From an uncultured Pelagibacteraceae bacterium (GTDB lineage Bacteria > Pseudomonadota > Alphaproteobacteria > Pelagibacterales > Pelagibacteraceae): a stretch of 64,000 nucleotides of DNA. Below are positions 34,617-43,681 of the stretch, in pieces; positions within the stretch are counted from its first letter, which is position 1; the number at the start of each line of letters is the position of its first letter. The DNA lies in assembly GCA_902546765.1 (NCBI GenBank), contig CACCLG010000005.1, positions 1 through 64,000 on the forward strand, given 5' to 3'. Made by a program: the position numbers and the translations under genes. The notes below the pieces were generated by a model that saw nothing but the letters and a program-made list of their open reading frames with translations, was not told the DNA's origin and searched no databases.

Positions 34617-35282
34617 TTTCAATACCCTGTTGAATAACTGTACCATTTTCTTTTCATTTATTCTTCCAGTATTTACATTTCTAGGACTTGGATGATAGCA
34701 GCCAATCAATAATATATTATTAGGTAATTTAAATACCTTATTATGTTCAAATTTAATATTTTCATTAAAGTTATAATTAGATTTATAAAAGTATTTGCAA
34801 GCATCAAATGCAATTTTTCCTAGAGCAACTATAACTTTAAGGTCTTTAAGAAAATTTATTTCTTGATTAAAGTATTTAAAACATTGATCTAATTCTTTTT
34901 TTAATGGTTTATCTTCAGGTGGAACACATTTTAAAGCAGTAGTAATAAACGCGTTTTTTAATTTAAGTCCATCATCAAGATAATCTGAGTTTGGTTGACT
35001 AGCGATTTTTACTTTGTGCAAACACTTGTATAAAAAATCTGACGATTTATCTCCTGTAAAAACCCTTCCCGTTCTATTTCCACCATGAGCTGCTGGTGCT
35101 AATCCAACAAGCAGAATTTTTCCATTTGTGTCTCCATAGCCTGTAATTGGTTTTCCCCAATATTTTTCATTAATAAATTGTTTTCGTTTTTGAATAGAAA
35201 TTTTCGTTCTAAAATTTACTAGTCTTTTACATTTGATACATTTAATAATAGAATTATTAAGTTTATTAAAATTTTTTTTCAT
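34608..35282 (-). CDS. Uracil-DNA glycosylase, family 5-like (UdgB)
   Basis: This 224-residue protein has the motif GLAPAAHGGNRTGR near residue 65, typical of family-5 enzymes, plus the C-terminal GCYHPSPRNVNTGR. Cysteines in CIKCKRL near the N-terminus and CVPPEDKP in the middle fit the iron-sulfur cluster of this group. It removes uracil and other deaminated bases from DNA, and lies as a single gene between ybgC and an exported phosphatase-like gene. Family assignment is good; substrate range is not visible. Confidence 0.88.
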   Translation of the reverse strand: MKKNFNKLNNSIIKCIKCKRLVNFRTKISIQKRKQFINEKYWGKPITGYGDTNGKILLVGLAPAAHGGNRTGRVFTGDKSSDFLYKCLHKVKIASQPNSDYLDDGLKLKNAFITTALKCVPPEDKPLKKELDQCFKYFNQEINFLKDLKVIVALGKIAFDACKYFYKSNYNFNENIKFEHNKVFKLPNNILLIGCYHPSPRNVNTGRINEKKMVQLFNRVLKLI

Positions 35283-35285
35283 TAA

Positions 35286-35840
35286 ATGAAAATATTTAAA
35301 TTATTTTTATTAATCATTATATCTTTAGCATTTTCAAACCAAGTATTTTCTGAGGATAAAATTTTAGAAAGTTTAAAAGAGGGTGGTAAAATAATATTTA
35401 TTAGACATGCTTATGCACCTGGGGGAGGTGATCCAGAAAACTTTAATATAAATGATTGCTCTACACAAAGAAATTTAAACGATGAGGGCATTACTCAATC
35501 AAAACTTATTGGAGAATTTTTTAAAACAAAAAAAATTAAAATTGATAAAGTTTTATCGAGCGAGTGGTGCAGGTGTAAAGATACTGCAAAATTTGCCTTT
35601 AATGATTTTGAAACATTTGATGGATTAAATTCTTTTTATTCTACAAAATTTGCTAAAAATGAGAAAAGACAAATTAAGGATCTCAAAAAATATATAAAAA
35701 ACTGGAAAAGTAATAAAAATTTAATTCTAGTTACACACTATGTCGTTATTTCGTCAATGTTAAATATAGCAGTAAGCTCGGGTGAAATAGTTGTTTCTGA
35801 TAAAAATTACGAAATTATTGGATCAATTGAGACAATGTAA
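35286..35840 (+). CDS. Exported histidine-phosphatase-superfamily protein
   Basis: This 184-residue protein has a signal peptide (MKIFKLFLLIIISLAFSNQV, cleaved near FSEDK). The phosphatase motif IRHAYAPGGGDP follows, with Arg40 and His41, and the second histidine comes in VTHYVV. The residues between, NINDCSTQRNLNDEG, match the small exported subgroup. It likely removes phosphate in the periplasm, a plausible phosphate-scavenging trait. The start lies 3 bases from the divergent UDG gene start, so their promoters must overlap the coding regions. Confidence 0.85.
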   Translation: MKIFKLFLLIIISLAFSNQVFSEDKILESLKEGGKIIFIRHAYAPGGGDPENFNINDCSTQRNLNDEGITQSKLIGEFFKTKKIKIDKVLSSEWCRCKDTAKFAFNDFETFDGLNSFYSTKFAKNEKRQIKDLKKYIKNWKSNKNLILVTHYVVISSMLNIAVSSGEIVVSDKNYEIIGSIETM

Positions 35841-35863
35841 GTATAATTAGATTTAATTAAATT

Positions 35864-36004
35864 ATGTCTTCAAAAAAAGCAATGAAACAAGCACAAAAGC
35901 AAAACTATGCACGATTTAAAAATAATTTTTCTTCTAACTCAAATAATCCATTCAAAAGAAAAACTATTAAAAATACGAAATCGAATTTTTCAACTAAAAA
36001 ATAA
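35864..36004 (+). CDS. Small basic protein, 46 residues
   Basis: The frame starts ATG at 35864, 23 bases after the phosphatase-like gene, and reads MSSKKAMKQAQKQNYARFKN, followed by an asparagine, serine and lysine-rich tail. It has no hydrophobic segment. Composition suggests a disordered nucleic-acid-binding peptide. No family known; gene status rests on position and composition. Confidence 0.45.
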   Translation: MSSKKAMKQAQKQNYARFKNNFSSNSNNPFKRKTIKNTKSNFSTKK

Positions 36005-36016
36005 TATAAAATTAAA

Positions 36017-36184
36017 TTAATTTTCTTTTTTTTCAGCGTAATATAAAGCTATTGCAAAAAGAGCTGTCCAAATCATTCCTAAAATAGCTTTAGGACTAGT
36101 TTCAGCACTCCATATATCTAATACAAACATACCAATAATAATACCTATAACATAAATTATAATTGCTAAATTTGTTTTACTCAT
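36017..36184 (-). CDS. Small two-span membrane protein, 55 residues
   Basis: The product has two hydrophobic segments (LAIIIYVIGIIIGMFVLDIW and AILGMIWTALFAIALYYA) separated by a short polar loop and ends in a charged EKKEN. The start codon overlaps the stop of the upstream DUF1289 gene in ATGA, which supports translation as the second gene of an operon. No family recognised. Confidence 0.6.
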   Translation of the reverse strand: MSKTNLAIIIYVIGIIIGMFVLDIWSAETSPKAILGMIWTALFAIALYYAEKKEN

Positions 36185-36429
36185 TTTATTAAATTCTTTT
36201 TAAATAATGACATTCCCTTATTTACCTTGTGATCATAAGACTCTTTAAAACTTTCTAATTGCCATCCATTCATTCTTTCTTGAATTTCTTTAAGATTTTT
36301 ATTTTTCCACTCATCAGATGTAGCTGGATCTTTCCAAATTCTTTTTTCCTCATTGTTTCTAGCACAGCCATAACAATAACCAGTAACCGGGTCTGTTCTA
36401 CATATACTGATACAAGGCGAAACAACCAT
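36181..36429 (-). CDS. DUF1289-family small Fe-S-like protein
   Basis: This 82-residue protein begins with MVVSPCISICRTDPVTGYCYGCARN, the cysteine-rich signature of DUF1289 proteins (four cysteines in C-x3-C and C-x2-C pairs). It continues with the WKDPATSDEWKN helical part. The cysteines probably bind a metal or cluster. Function is unknown in the family. It is coupled to the small membrane protein gene downstream. Confidence 0.87.
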   Translation of the reverse strand: MVVSPCISICRTDPVTGYCYGCARNNEEKRIWKDPATSDEWKNKNLKEIQERMNGWQLESFKESYDHKVNKGMSLFKKNLIK

Positions 36430-36470
36430 AAATTTTTTAATTTTTTTATACTTTTACACTATTATTCGGA

Positions 36471-36499
36471 TTGGACAAATTAGTTCAATAATATATAAA
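36471..36499 (+). promoter_or_regulatory. Sigma70-type promoter for tRNA-Leu and tig
   Basis: TTGGAC at 36471-36476 and TATAAA at 36494-36499 are separated by exactly 17 bases. The -10 box ends 16 bases before the first base of the mature tRNA, giving a short leader. Confidence 0.6.
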
Positions 36500-36515
36500 A
36501 CTGCATAATTTAACT

Positions 36516-36600
36516 GGGGCGATGGCGGAATTGGTAGACGCGCTGGTCTTAGGAACCAGTCGAGCAATCGGTGAAGGTTCGAGTCCTTTTCGCCCTACCA
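36516..36600 (+). tRNA. tRNA-Leu (anticodon TAG)
   Basis: This 85-base class II tRNA has acceptor strand GGGGCGA paired with TCGCCCT (terminal G-U), an encoded CCA, a D arm GGCGGAATTGGTAGAC, anticodon stem CTGGT/ACCAG around loop CTTAGGA, a long variable arm, and the T arm GGTTCGAGTCC. The anticodon TAG at 36550-36552 reads leucine codons. It immediately precedes tig. Confidence 0.95.
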
Positions 36601-36609
36601 TTTAAAATT

Positions 36610-38046
36610 ATGAAAGTAACAGTAGAAAATAAAAAAGGTTTACAGAAAGATCTAAAAGTCTTCATCGATAAAAAAACTATCTCCGGATATATGGACGAAA
36701 AGTACGACGAAATTAGAAAAGACGTGGTTCTTAAAGGATTTAGACCTGGAAAAGTTCCAACAGAAATTCTTAAAAGACAGTTTGGTAAAGCTGTGTATGG
36801 AGAAGTTATTGATAAAGTTTTAAAAGATACAACTACAAAAGCGCTTGAGGAGAAAAAAATTAAACCAGCTGGACAGCCTAAAATTGATTTAAAATCTTTT
36901 GGAGAAGGAAAAGACCTAGAATATATAATTACTGTAACAGAATTACCAAATATAGATGTTTCATCTATCAATAAAATCAAAGTAGATGATTATGAGGTGA
37001 AAATTGACAATACCGAAACAGATAAAAGAATTGATCAAATTGCTAAAAGCCAAAATAATTTTAAAGAAGTAGATGTAAAATACGCCGCAAAGACTAAAGA
37101 CTTAGTAGCGTTTGATTATAAAGCAACAGTTGATGGTAATGACTTTGAAGGAAACGAAGGAAAGAATACACAATTAGTACTTGGCAAAGATTTGTTTATT
37201 AAAGGCTTTGATAAACAATTGGAAGGGGTAAAAAAAAATGACACTAAAAAAGTTGAAGTAAATCTTCCAGAAAACTTTCCAAAAAAAGAATTAATAAATA
37301 AAAAAGCAGTATTTGATTGTAAAATTAATTCTGTAAAAACTCCTGATGATGTAAAAATTAATGATGATTTTGCAAAAACATTAGGTGCTACTGATTTAAA
37401 TAATTTAAAAGAATTAATATCAAAACAAATAAATGATGAGTTTAAAAATTCACTTGATTTAATATCTAAAAAACAGATTTTAGAACAAATAGAAAAACAA
37501 AAATTAGATGATCTTCCTCAGAATTTAATTGAACAAGAAGTTCAAATTTTATCCCAAGGAATGAAGGAAGATGAATTAAAGAAAAATAAGAAATCTCTTG
37601 AAGAACAAGCTCAAAAAAGAATTAAAACTGGTTTAATTCTAAATGCTTTTGGAGAAAAAAATAATATTAAAGTTTCTCAAGATGAAGTGAATGCTGAAAT
37701 TCAAAAACAATTTAGAATGATGCCAGGTCAAGAAAAAATGGTAAAAGAGTATTATGAAAAAAATCCATCAGCAATTGATGGTATTAGAGGATCGATTTAT
37801 GAGGAAAAAATCATAAATGAAATAAAAAAATCGGCTAAAGTAAATAAGAAACAAATTTCAAAAGATGAGGCTGAAAAAATATTAAAAGCTGAAAACGAAA
37901 AAAATTTAAAAGAGCAAGAGAAATTAGCTAAACAAAGTAGGGTTGAAAACAAAACAAAAGTCGAGGCAAAGAAAGGAACAGTATCAAAAAAAGCCAAAAC
38001 TCCCGCAAAGAAAAAAACCGGATCAAAAAAAGTTAGCAAAAAGTAA
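36610..38046 (+). CDS. tig: Trigger factor (ribosome-associated chaperone and peptidyl-prolyl isomerase)
   Basis: The start at ATG 36610 gives 478 residues; the longer in-frame GTG lies inside tRNA-Leu and is rejected. The ribosome-binding domain includes GFRPGKVPTEILKRQFG near residue 44. An FKBP-type domain follows (AFDYKATVDGNDFEG through KKVEVNLPENFPKKEL), then the helical C-terminal chaperone arms. The protein ends in a lysine-rich tail of about 50 residues, such as KKAKTPAKKKTGSKK. It binds nascent chains at the ribosome exit. It lies just 9 bases after the tRNA, with clpP following. Confidence 0.96.
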   Translation: MKVTVENKKGLQKDLKVFIDKKTISGYMDEKYDEIRKDVVLKGFRPGKVPTEILKRQFGKAVYGEVIDKVLKDTTTKALEEKKIKPAGQPKIDLKSFGEGKDLEYIITVTELPNIDVSSINKIKVDDYEVKIDNTETDKRIDQIAKSQNNFKEVDVKYAAKTKDLVAFDYKATVDGNDFEGNEGKNTQLVLGKDLFIKGFDKQLEGVKKNDTKKVEVNLPENFPKKELINKKAVFDCKINSVKTPDDVKINDDFAKTLGATDLNNLKELISKQINDEFKNSLDLISKKQILEQIEKQKLDDLPQNLIEQEVQILSQGMKEDELKKNKKSLEEQAQKRIKTGLILNAFGEKNNIKVSQDEVNAEIQKQFRMMPGQEKMVKEYYEKNPSAIDGIRGSIYEEKIINEIKKSAKVNKKQISKDEAEKILKAENEKNLKEQEKLAKQSRVENKTKVEAKKGTVSKKAKTPAKKKTGSKKVSKK

Positions 38047-38060
38047 TCACAAGTTGTATA

Positions 38061-38078
38061 AGTTAATTCGAATCAACT
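38061..38078. promoter_or_regulatory. 18-bp near-perfect dyad directly before clpP
   Basis: AGTTAATTCGAATCAACT reads almost the same on both strands, with an ATTCGAAT core and one mismatched pair. It ends one base before the clpP start codon, where a ribosome-binding site would normally lie. It could be an operator or a short mRNA hairpin that controls clpP translation. Confidence 0.35.
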
Positions 38079-38079
38079 T

Positions 38080-38691
38080 ATGACTTCAAAATTATTTGAA
38101 CAACTAAACACTCTTGTTCCGATGGTGGTGGAGCAATCCAGCAGAGGAGAAAGAGCTTATGATATTTACTCAAGACTTTTAAAAGAAAGAATAGTTTTTG
38201 TAGTAGGGCCAATTAACGACACCGTTGCTTCATTAGTAACAGCGCAATTATTATTTTTAGAAAGCGAAGATCCAAAAAAAGAAATATCTTTATATATAAA
38301 CAGCCCAGGAGGACTGGTAACTGCTGGATTAGGTATATACGATACTATGCAATATATTAAACCAGAAGTTAACACTTTATGTATCGGACAGGCTGCTAGC
38401 ATGGGATCTTTTTTATTAGCTGCAGGTGCAAAAGGAAAAAGATTTTCACTTCCAAATTCAAGAATTATGGTTCATCAACCATCAGCAGGATTTCAAGGTC
38501 AAGCTACAGATATAGAAATACATGCTAATGAAGTTTTATCTTTGAAAAAAAGATTAAATGAAATTTATTCAAAACATACAGGAAAATCAGTTGATGAAAT
38601 TAAATCTGCATTAGAAAGAGATAATTTCATGACCCCTGATAATGCCAAAGCTTTTGGTTTGATAGATAAAGTAGTAGAGAAAAGAGAATAA
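38080..38691 (+). CDS. clpP: ATP-dependent Clp protease, proteolytic subunit
   Basis: This 203-residue protein has the catalytic triad: Ser107 in [10 protein letters not shown], His132 in IMVHQPSAG and Asp181 in LERDNFMT. It also has the LYINSPGG oxyanion segment. It assembles into the tetradecameric protease chamber served by ClpX, whose gene is the next one. The leader is short and carries a dyad instead of a Shine-Dalgarno sequence. Confidence 0.97.
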   Translation: MTSKLFEQLNTLVPMVVEQSSRGERAYDIYSRLLKERIVFVVGPINDTVASLVTAQLLFLESEDPKKEISLYINSPGGLVTAGLGIYDTMQYIKPEVNTLCIGQAASMGSFLLAAGAKGKRFSLPNSRIMVHQPSAGFQGQATDIEIHANEVLSLKKRLNEIYSKHTGKSVDEIKSALERDNFMTPDNAKAFGLIDKVVEKRE

Positions 38692-38781
38692 ACAACTATA
38701 TCTAGTTAATCCACAACCTCCACTTGATTAAGAAGAGATAATTGTAATAAAGTATTAAAATTGATTCGATAAAAAAAATTT

Positions 38782-40041
38782 ATGAGTAATAACAAAAATA
38801 TTCTTTACTGTTCATTCTGTGGGAAAAGCCAGCACGAAGTTAGAAAATTAATTGCAGGTCCAACTGTTTTTATTTGCGATGAATGCGTTGAGCTTTGTAT
38901 GGATATTATTAAAGAGGAGAGTAAAGATACATTTGTTAAACATCAAGATGGTTTACCATCACCAAAAGAAATTTGTACAGTTTTAGACGATTATGTAATT
39001 GGTCAAGATCATGCAAAAAAAGTTTTGTCAGTTGCTGTTCACAATCATTATAAAAGGTTAAATTACGAAAATAAAACTAGTAAAACAGTTGAGCTATCTA
39101 AATCAAATATAATGTTAGTTGGACCAACTGGCTGTGGAAAAACATTACTAGCTCAAACACTAGCAAGGATATTAGATGTTCCTTTTACCATGGCAGATGC
39201 AACAACTCTAACCGAAGCAGGTTATGTAGGCGAGGATGTTGAAAATATTATTCTAAAACTTTTACAAGCTGCAGATTACAATGTTGAAAAAGCTCAAAGA
39301 GGAATAGTATATATAGACGAAGTTGATAAAATTAGTCGTAAATCTGAAAATCCATCTATTACTAGAGATGTTTCTGGCGAAGGTGTTCAACAAGCTTTAT
39401 TAAAAATAATGGAAGGCACAGTTGCCAGTGTTCCTCCTCAAGGTGGTAGAAAACATCCACAACAAGAATTTCTTCAAGTAGATACAACAAATATATTATT
39501 TATTTGTGGGGGTGCGTTTGCTGGTTTAGATAAAATAATTTCTCAAAGAGACAAAGGTTCATCTATTGGTTTTGGTGCAGAGGTGAAAAGTATTGAAGAT
39601 AAAAAAACTGGAGAATGGATGAAAAATCTTGAACCTGAAGATTTATTAAAATACGGTTTGATACCCGAATTTATTGGCAGACTTCCAATTACAGCAACAT
39701 TAGAAGACTTAGATGAAATATCGTTAGTTAAAATTTTATTAGAACCAAAAAATTCTTTAATAAAACAATATCAGGAACTTTTCAAACTTGAAGGGGTAAA
39801 ACTTACTTTTAAAGATCAAGCAGTTAAAGATATAGCAAATAAAGCAATTAGCAAAAAAACAGGTGCGAGAGGCTTAAGGTCGATACTTGAAAATATTTTG
39901 TTAAAGACAATGTTTGATTTACCTAGTCAAGAAAATATAGAGGAAGTAATCATCGATTCTGGTGCGGCGAAAGGTGTTTCACAACCTGTTATCGTACATT
40001 CCAAGAACAAAACTAAGTCTGATAAGACTTCAGCGGCTTAA
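38782..40041 (+). CDS. clpX: ATP-dependent Clp protease, ATP-binding subunit ClpX
   Basis: This 419-residue protein has an N-terminal zinc-binding domain (Cys10, Cys13, Cys32, Cys35). The Walker A motif GPTGCGKT is at residues 114-121, Walker B is in [10 protein letters not shown], and the sensor and C-terminal domains follow, with [12 protein letters not shown]. It unfolds substrates and feeds them to ClpP. Order tig, clpP, clpX, lon is the standard proteobacterial cluster. A 90-base gap separates it from clpP and may hold its own promoter. Confidence 0.97.
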   Translation: MSNNKNILYCSFCGKSQHEVRKLIAGPTVFICDECVELCMDIIKEESKDTFVKHQDGLPSPKEICTVLDDYVIGQDHAKKVLSVAVHNHYKRLNYENKTSKTVELSKSNIMLVGPTGCGKTLLAQTLARILDVPFTMADATTLTEAGYVGEDVENIILKLLQAADYNVEKAQRGIVYIDEVDKISRKSENPSITRDVSGEGVQQALLKIMEGTVASVPPQGGRKHPQQEFLQVDTTNILFICGGAFAGLDKIISQRDKGSSIGFGAEVKSIEDKKTGEWMKNLEPEDLLKYGLIPEFIGRLPITATLEDLDEISLVKILLEPKNSLIKQYQELFKLEGVKLTFKDQAVKDIANKAISKKTGARGLRSILENILLKTMFDLPSQENIEEVIIDSGAAKGVSQPVIVHSKNKTKSDKTSAA

Positions 40042-40103
40042 AAACTCGTTAATAAAGAACTATTTTCTATTGCAATATATTATTTAATATCCATATTTGC
40101 CGT

Positions 40104-42491
40104 ATGGAAGTTAAAGTTACACAACCGTTGTTACCTTTGAGAGACATAGTTGTCTTTCCTAGCATGGTCATACCTTTATTCGTTGGAAGAGATAAATCTA
40201 TCACAGCCCTAAATGAAGTCATGAAAGGTGATAAAAAAATTGTTTTAGTAACTCAAAAAAATTCAGAAGTAGACGATCCAAAAAAAAACGATGTATTTTC
40301 ATATGGATGTGAAAGTAACATTTTACAATTATTAAAATTACCTGATGGGACAGTCAAAGTTCTAGTTGAGGGGATTAAAAGGGTAAAACTCGTAGATTTT
40401 AAAGATGATGAAAAATTCATTTCTTGTGCATTTGAATATCAAAAAGATATTTTAGTTAAAGATGAGGATTTACTTCCACTCGCACTTACGGCTGTAAGAA
40501 GATTAGAAAAATTAACTTCTATTAATAAAAAAGTTTCAACAGAAACCATAAACAACATTAAACAACTTAAAGATCCATCAAAAATTGCAGACAATATTGC
40601 ATCTCACTTAAATGCCACTATTTCTGAAAAACAACAAATTTTTGAAACATTAGATGTTAAAAAAAGATTAAATGGTGTTATCAAAATCATGGAAAATGAG
40701 ACAAGTATTATTGGTGTAGAGAAGAGAATTAGAGGTCGTGTTAAAACACAAATGGAGAAAACCCAAAGAGAATATTATTTAAATGAGCAATTAAAAGCTA
40801 TCCAAAAAGAACTTGGTGAAATCGAAGATGGAAAAGACGAAACTACAAGCCTAAAGAAATCAATTCAAAAAGCTAAAATGCCTAAAGAAGTAGAAAAAAA
40901 ATGTATGGCTGAACTAAAAAAACTAAAGAATATGAGCCCAATGTCAGCTGAAGCTACAGTAGTTAGAAATTATCTAGATTGGATGATAGATATTCCATGG
41001 TCTAAGAAGGATAAAGTTGATATCGATTTAAATAAAGCTTTAAAAATTTTAGATGAGGACCATTTTGGTTTAGAAAAAGTTAAAGAGAGAATTATTGAAT
41101 TTTTAGCAGTTCAAAAAAGAATGGATAAGATTAAAGGCCCAATTCTTTGTTTAGTAGGCCCTCCTGGTGTTGGAAAAACTTCATTAGGAAAATCTATAGC
41201 AAAAGCAACCAACAGACAATTCGTAAGAATGTCTTTAGGTGGTGTTAGAGATGAAGCTGAAGTAAGGGGTCATAGAAGAACATATATAGGCTCACTTCCT
41301 GGAAAAATTATTCAAATGATGAAAAAAGCTGGAACTAAAAATCCGTTATTTTTGTTAGATGAAATAGATAAAATTGGAAATGATTATAGAGGAGATCCAT
41401 CTTCAGCATTATTAGAGGCTTTAGACCCTGAGCAAAATACAACTTTTAACGATCATTATTTAGAGGTTGACTATGATTTGTCAGATGTAATGTTTGTTAC
41501 GACTGCAAATACTCTTAACATTCTACCTCCACTGTTAGACAGAATGGAAGTAATAAGAATTCCAGGATACACAGAGGATGAAAAAATCAATATTGCAAAT
41601 AAATACCTTTTACCAAAGCAGATAAAAGATAATGGAGTTAAAGAAGGAGAAATGAATTTAGAAGATGGAACTATCAAAGAGATAATAAGAAGTTACACAA
41701 GAGAGTCAGGTGTCAGAAATCTTGAAAGAGAAATATCCAAAGTCACAAGAAAAGTAGTAAAAAAAGTTGTAAATAATGAAGAAAAAAAAGTTGATGTAAA
41801 TGCAAAAAATGTTGCTGACTTTTTAGGAACTAAAAAATTCAAGTTTGGCGAGTTAGAAACGGAAAATAAGACAGGAATAGTAATTGGATTAGCTTGGACA
41901 GAGTTTGGTGGAGAAATTCTTAAAATAGAAACTGTTAATATGCCAGGAAAAGGAAGAATGCAAATTACTGGAAAGCTTGGTGACGTTATGCAAGAATCTG
42001 TAAAAGCAGCAAAATCTTTTGTGAGATCAAAAAGTTTAGAGTATGGAATAATTCCTCCTTTGTTTGAAAAAAAAGATTTTCATATTCACGTACCAGAGGG
42101 AGCGACTCCTAAAGATGGACCTTCTGCAGGTATTGCAATGGTAACATCAATTGTATCATCAATAACAAATATTCCAGTAAAAAGAGAAATAGCTATGACA
42201 GGAGAAGTTACTGTAACAGGTCAGGTTTTAGCAATAGGTGGTTTAAAAGAAAAACTTTTAGCCGCTCATCGTGCAGGTGTTAAAAAAGTTCTAATACCAA
42301 AAGAAAATGAAAAAGATTTAGCAGATGTTCCGCAAAAAGTTAAAGATGATATAAATATTATTCCAGTAGAGTCTGCGCATGAAGTATTAAAATTAGCTTT
42401 AACCAAAGAGCTTAAGCCTGTCGAATGGACTGAAGTTGAAAAAATATCAGATACTAAAAAAGACGATAAATCTCAAGCTAGTATTCAGTAA
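40104..42491 (+). CDS. lon: ATP-dependent protease Lon
   Basis: This 795-residue protein begins with the substrate-recognition domain (PLLPLRDIVVFPSMVIPLFV). The AAA+ module has Walker A GPPGVGKT at 352-359 and Walker B FLLDEIDKI. The C-terminal protease domain has the catalytic dyad Ser674 (PKDGPSAG) and Lys717 (GGLKEKLLAAHR). It degrades misfolded and regulatory proteins. It ends the proteostasis cluster, 48 bases before tRNA-Val. Confidence 0.97.
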   Translation: MEVKVTQPLLPLRDIVVFPSMVIPLFVGRDKSITALNEVMKGDKKIVLVTQKNSEVDDPKKNDVFSYGCESNILQLLKLPDGTVKVLVEGIKRVKLVDFKDDEKFISCAFEYQKDILVKDEDLLPLALTAVRRLEKLTSINKKVSTETINNIKQLKDPSKIADNIASHLNATISEKQQIFETLDVKKRLNGVIKIMENETSIIGVEKRIRGRVKTQMEKTQREYYLNEQLKAIQKELGEIEDGKDETTSLKKSIQKAKMPKEVEKKCMAELKKLKNMSPMSAEATVVRNYLDWMIDIPWSKKDKVDIDLNKALKILDEDHFGLEKVKERIIEFLAVQKRMDKIKGPILCLVGPPGVGKTSLGKSIAKATNRQFVRMSLGGVRDEAEVRGHRRTYIGSLPGKIIQMMKKAGTKNPLFLLDEIDKIGNDYRGDPSSALLEALDPEQNTTFNDHYLEVDYDLSDVMFVTTANTLNILPPLLDRMEVIRIPGYTEDEKINIANKYLLPKQIKDNGVKEGEMNLEDGTIKEIIRSYTRESGVRNLEREISKVTRKVVKKVVNNEEKKVDVNAKNVADFLGTKKFKFGELETENKTGIVIGLAWTEFGGEILKIETVNMPGKGRMQITGKLGDVMQESVKAAKSFVRSKSLEYGIIPPLFEKKDFHIHVPEGATPKDGPSAGIAMVTSIVSSITNIPVKREIAMTGEVTVTGQVLAIGGLKEKLLAAHRAGVKKVLIPKENEKDLADVPQKVKDDINIIPVESAHEVLKLALTKELKPVEWTEVEKISDTKKDDKSQASIQ

Positions 42492-42498
42492 TAAACAA

Positions 42499-42527
42499 TT
42501 TACATTATTATTTGGTTGATGTATTAG
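42499..42527 (+). promoter_or_regulatory. Sigma70-type promoter for the Val/Asp tRNA pair
   Basis: TTTACA at 42499-42504 and TATTAG at 42522-42527 are 17 bases apart. The -10 box ends 12 bases before the tRNA-Val start, close to the spacing seen before tRNA-Leu. It begins just after the lon stop. Confidence 0.5.
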
Positions 42528-42539
42528 TACCAAGATTTT

Positions 42540-42615
42540 GGGCGGTTAGCTCAGTTGGTAGAGCATCTCGTTTACACCGAGGGGGTCAAAGGTTCGAGTC
42601 CTTTACTGCCCACCA
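42540..42615 (+). tRNA. tRNA-Val (anticodon TAC)
   Basis: This 76-base tRNA has acceptor GGGCGGT/ACTGCCC, D arm TAGCTCAGTTGGTAGAGC, anticodon stem TCTCG/CGAGG around loop TTTACAC with anticodon TAC, T arm GGTTCGAGTCC and encoded CCA. It forms a tandem with tRNA-Asp seven bases further on. Confidence 0.95.
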
Positions 42616-42622
42616 AAATTAT

Positions 42623-42699
42623 GGGGGTGTAGCTCAGTTGGTTAGAGCACGTGCCTGTCACGCACGGGGCCGAGGGTTCGAGTCCCTTCACTCCCGCCA
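42623..42699 (+). tRNA. tRNA-Asp (anticodon GTC)
   Basis: This 77-base tRNA has acceptor GGGGGTG/CACTCCC, discriminator G and encoded CCA, anticodon stem CGTGC/GCACG around loop CTGTCAC with anticodon GTC, and the T arm GGTTCGAGTCC. It lies between tRNA-Val and the nuo operon. Confidence 0.95.
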
Positions 42700-42783
42700 C
42701 CAATAAAATCAGTACTATTTTTCTTTAAAAATGTGACCTATCTGCTCTTTTAGTTGATATAAAAGGTGCTATATAGATTCACG

Positions 42784-43152
42784 ATGCTAGCGGAATTTTT
42801 AAAAGATTACCTATCAATAATACTGTTCCTTGTAATTGCACTTGGGTTAAGTATGGCTTTTGTTGCAATAAATTACTTGGCATCTCCCAAAAGACCTGAT
42901 CCAGAGAAATTATCTGCATATGAATGCGGATTTGAGCCTTTCAATGACTCACGTATGGAATTTGATGTCAGATTTTATCTAGTAGCGATACTTTTTATTA
43001 TATTTGATTTGGAGATAGCATTTCTATTTCCTTGGGCAGTATCATTAGGAAAAATAGGTTTGTTTGGATTCGTTTCTATGATGATATTTCTATTTATTTT
43101 GACTGTAGGATTCATCTACGAATGGAAAAAAGGGGCACTTGATTGGGAGTAA
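42784..43152 (+). CDS. nuoA: NADH-quinone oxidoreductase subunit A
   Basis: The start is at ATG 42784, giving 122 residues; an upstream in-frame ATG would add six unsupported residues. Three membrane segments and the signature [32 protein letters not shown] identify NuoA, part of the complex I membrane arm at the quinone junction. It heads the 14-gene nuo operon, 84 bases after tRNA-Asp. Confidence 0.95.
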   Translation: MLAEFLKDYLSIILFLVIALGLSMAFVAINYLASPKRPDPEKLSAYECGFEPFNDSRMEFDVRFYLVAILFIIFDLEIAFLFPWAVSLGKIGLFGFVSMMIFLFILTVGFIYEWKKGALDWE

Positions 43153-43153
43153 A

Positions 43154-43675
43154 ATGAATTTAGAGCAAAGAAAAGGTCAAATACCTGATGAGTTTAAACA
43201 ACTAGCTAAAGATTTTAGTGATAATGGTTTTATAACTACCTCACTAGACAACCTAATTAATTGGGCTCGAACAGGCTCACTACACTGGATGACATTTGGG
43301 TTAGCTTGTTGTGCTGTAGAGATGATGCAAACTTCAATGCCAAGATATGATTTAGAGAGATTTGGGGCAGCTCCAAGAGCTTCACCAAGACAATCAGATG
43401 TTATGATAGTCGCTGGAACTTTAACAAACAAAATGGCTCCAGCCTTAAGAAAAGTTTATGACCAGATGCCAGAACCACGATATGTAATTTCGATGGGCAG
43501 CTGTGCAAATGGAGGTGGTTACTATCATTATTCTTATTCTGTTGTACGTGGTTGTGATAAAATTGTGCCTGTAGATATTTATGTACCGGGTTGTCCACCC
43601 TCTGCAGAAGCTCTTTTGTATGGAATAATGCAATTGCAAAAAAAGATTAGGAACAAAGGTTCACTAGAAAGATAA
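43154..43675 (+). CDS. nuoB: NADH-quinone oxidoreductase subunit B
   Basis: The start is at ATG 43154, one base after the nuoA stop, giving 173 residues; a longer frame overlaps nuoA. Cysteines of cluster N2 are seen in [20 protein letters not shown] and [12 protein letters not shown]. This subunit carries the last iron-sulfur centre before quinone. Confidence 0.96.
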   Translation: MNLEQRKGQIPDEFKQLAKDFSDNGFITTSLDNLINWARTGSLHWMTFGLACCAVEMMQTSMPRYDLERFGAAPRASPRQSDVMIVAGTLTNKMAPALRKVYDQMPEPRYVISMGSCANGGGYYHYSYSVVRGCDKIVPVDIYVPGCPPSAEALLYGIMQLQKKIRNKGSLER

Positions 43676-43681
43676 AATTCA

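Noticed and set aside
36549-36980. A 143-codon minus-strand frame
   Set aside because: It is antisense to tRNA-Leu and the start of tig, with no family resemblance.
42512-42706. A 64-codon plus-strand open frame
   Set aside because: It runs through tRNA-Val and tRNA-Asp; its translation is the familiar artefact of reading tRNA genes as protein.
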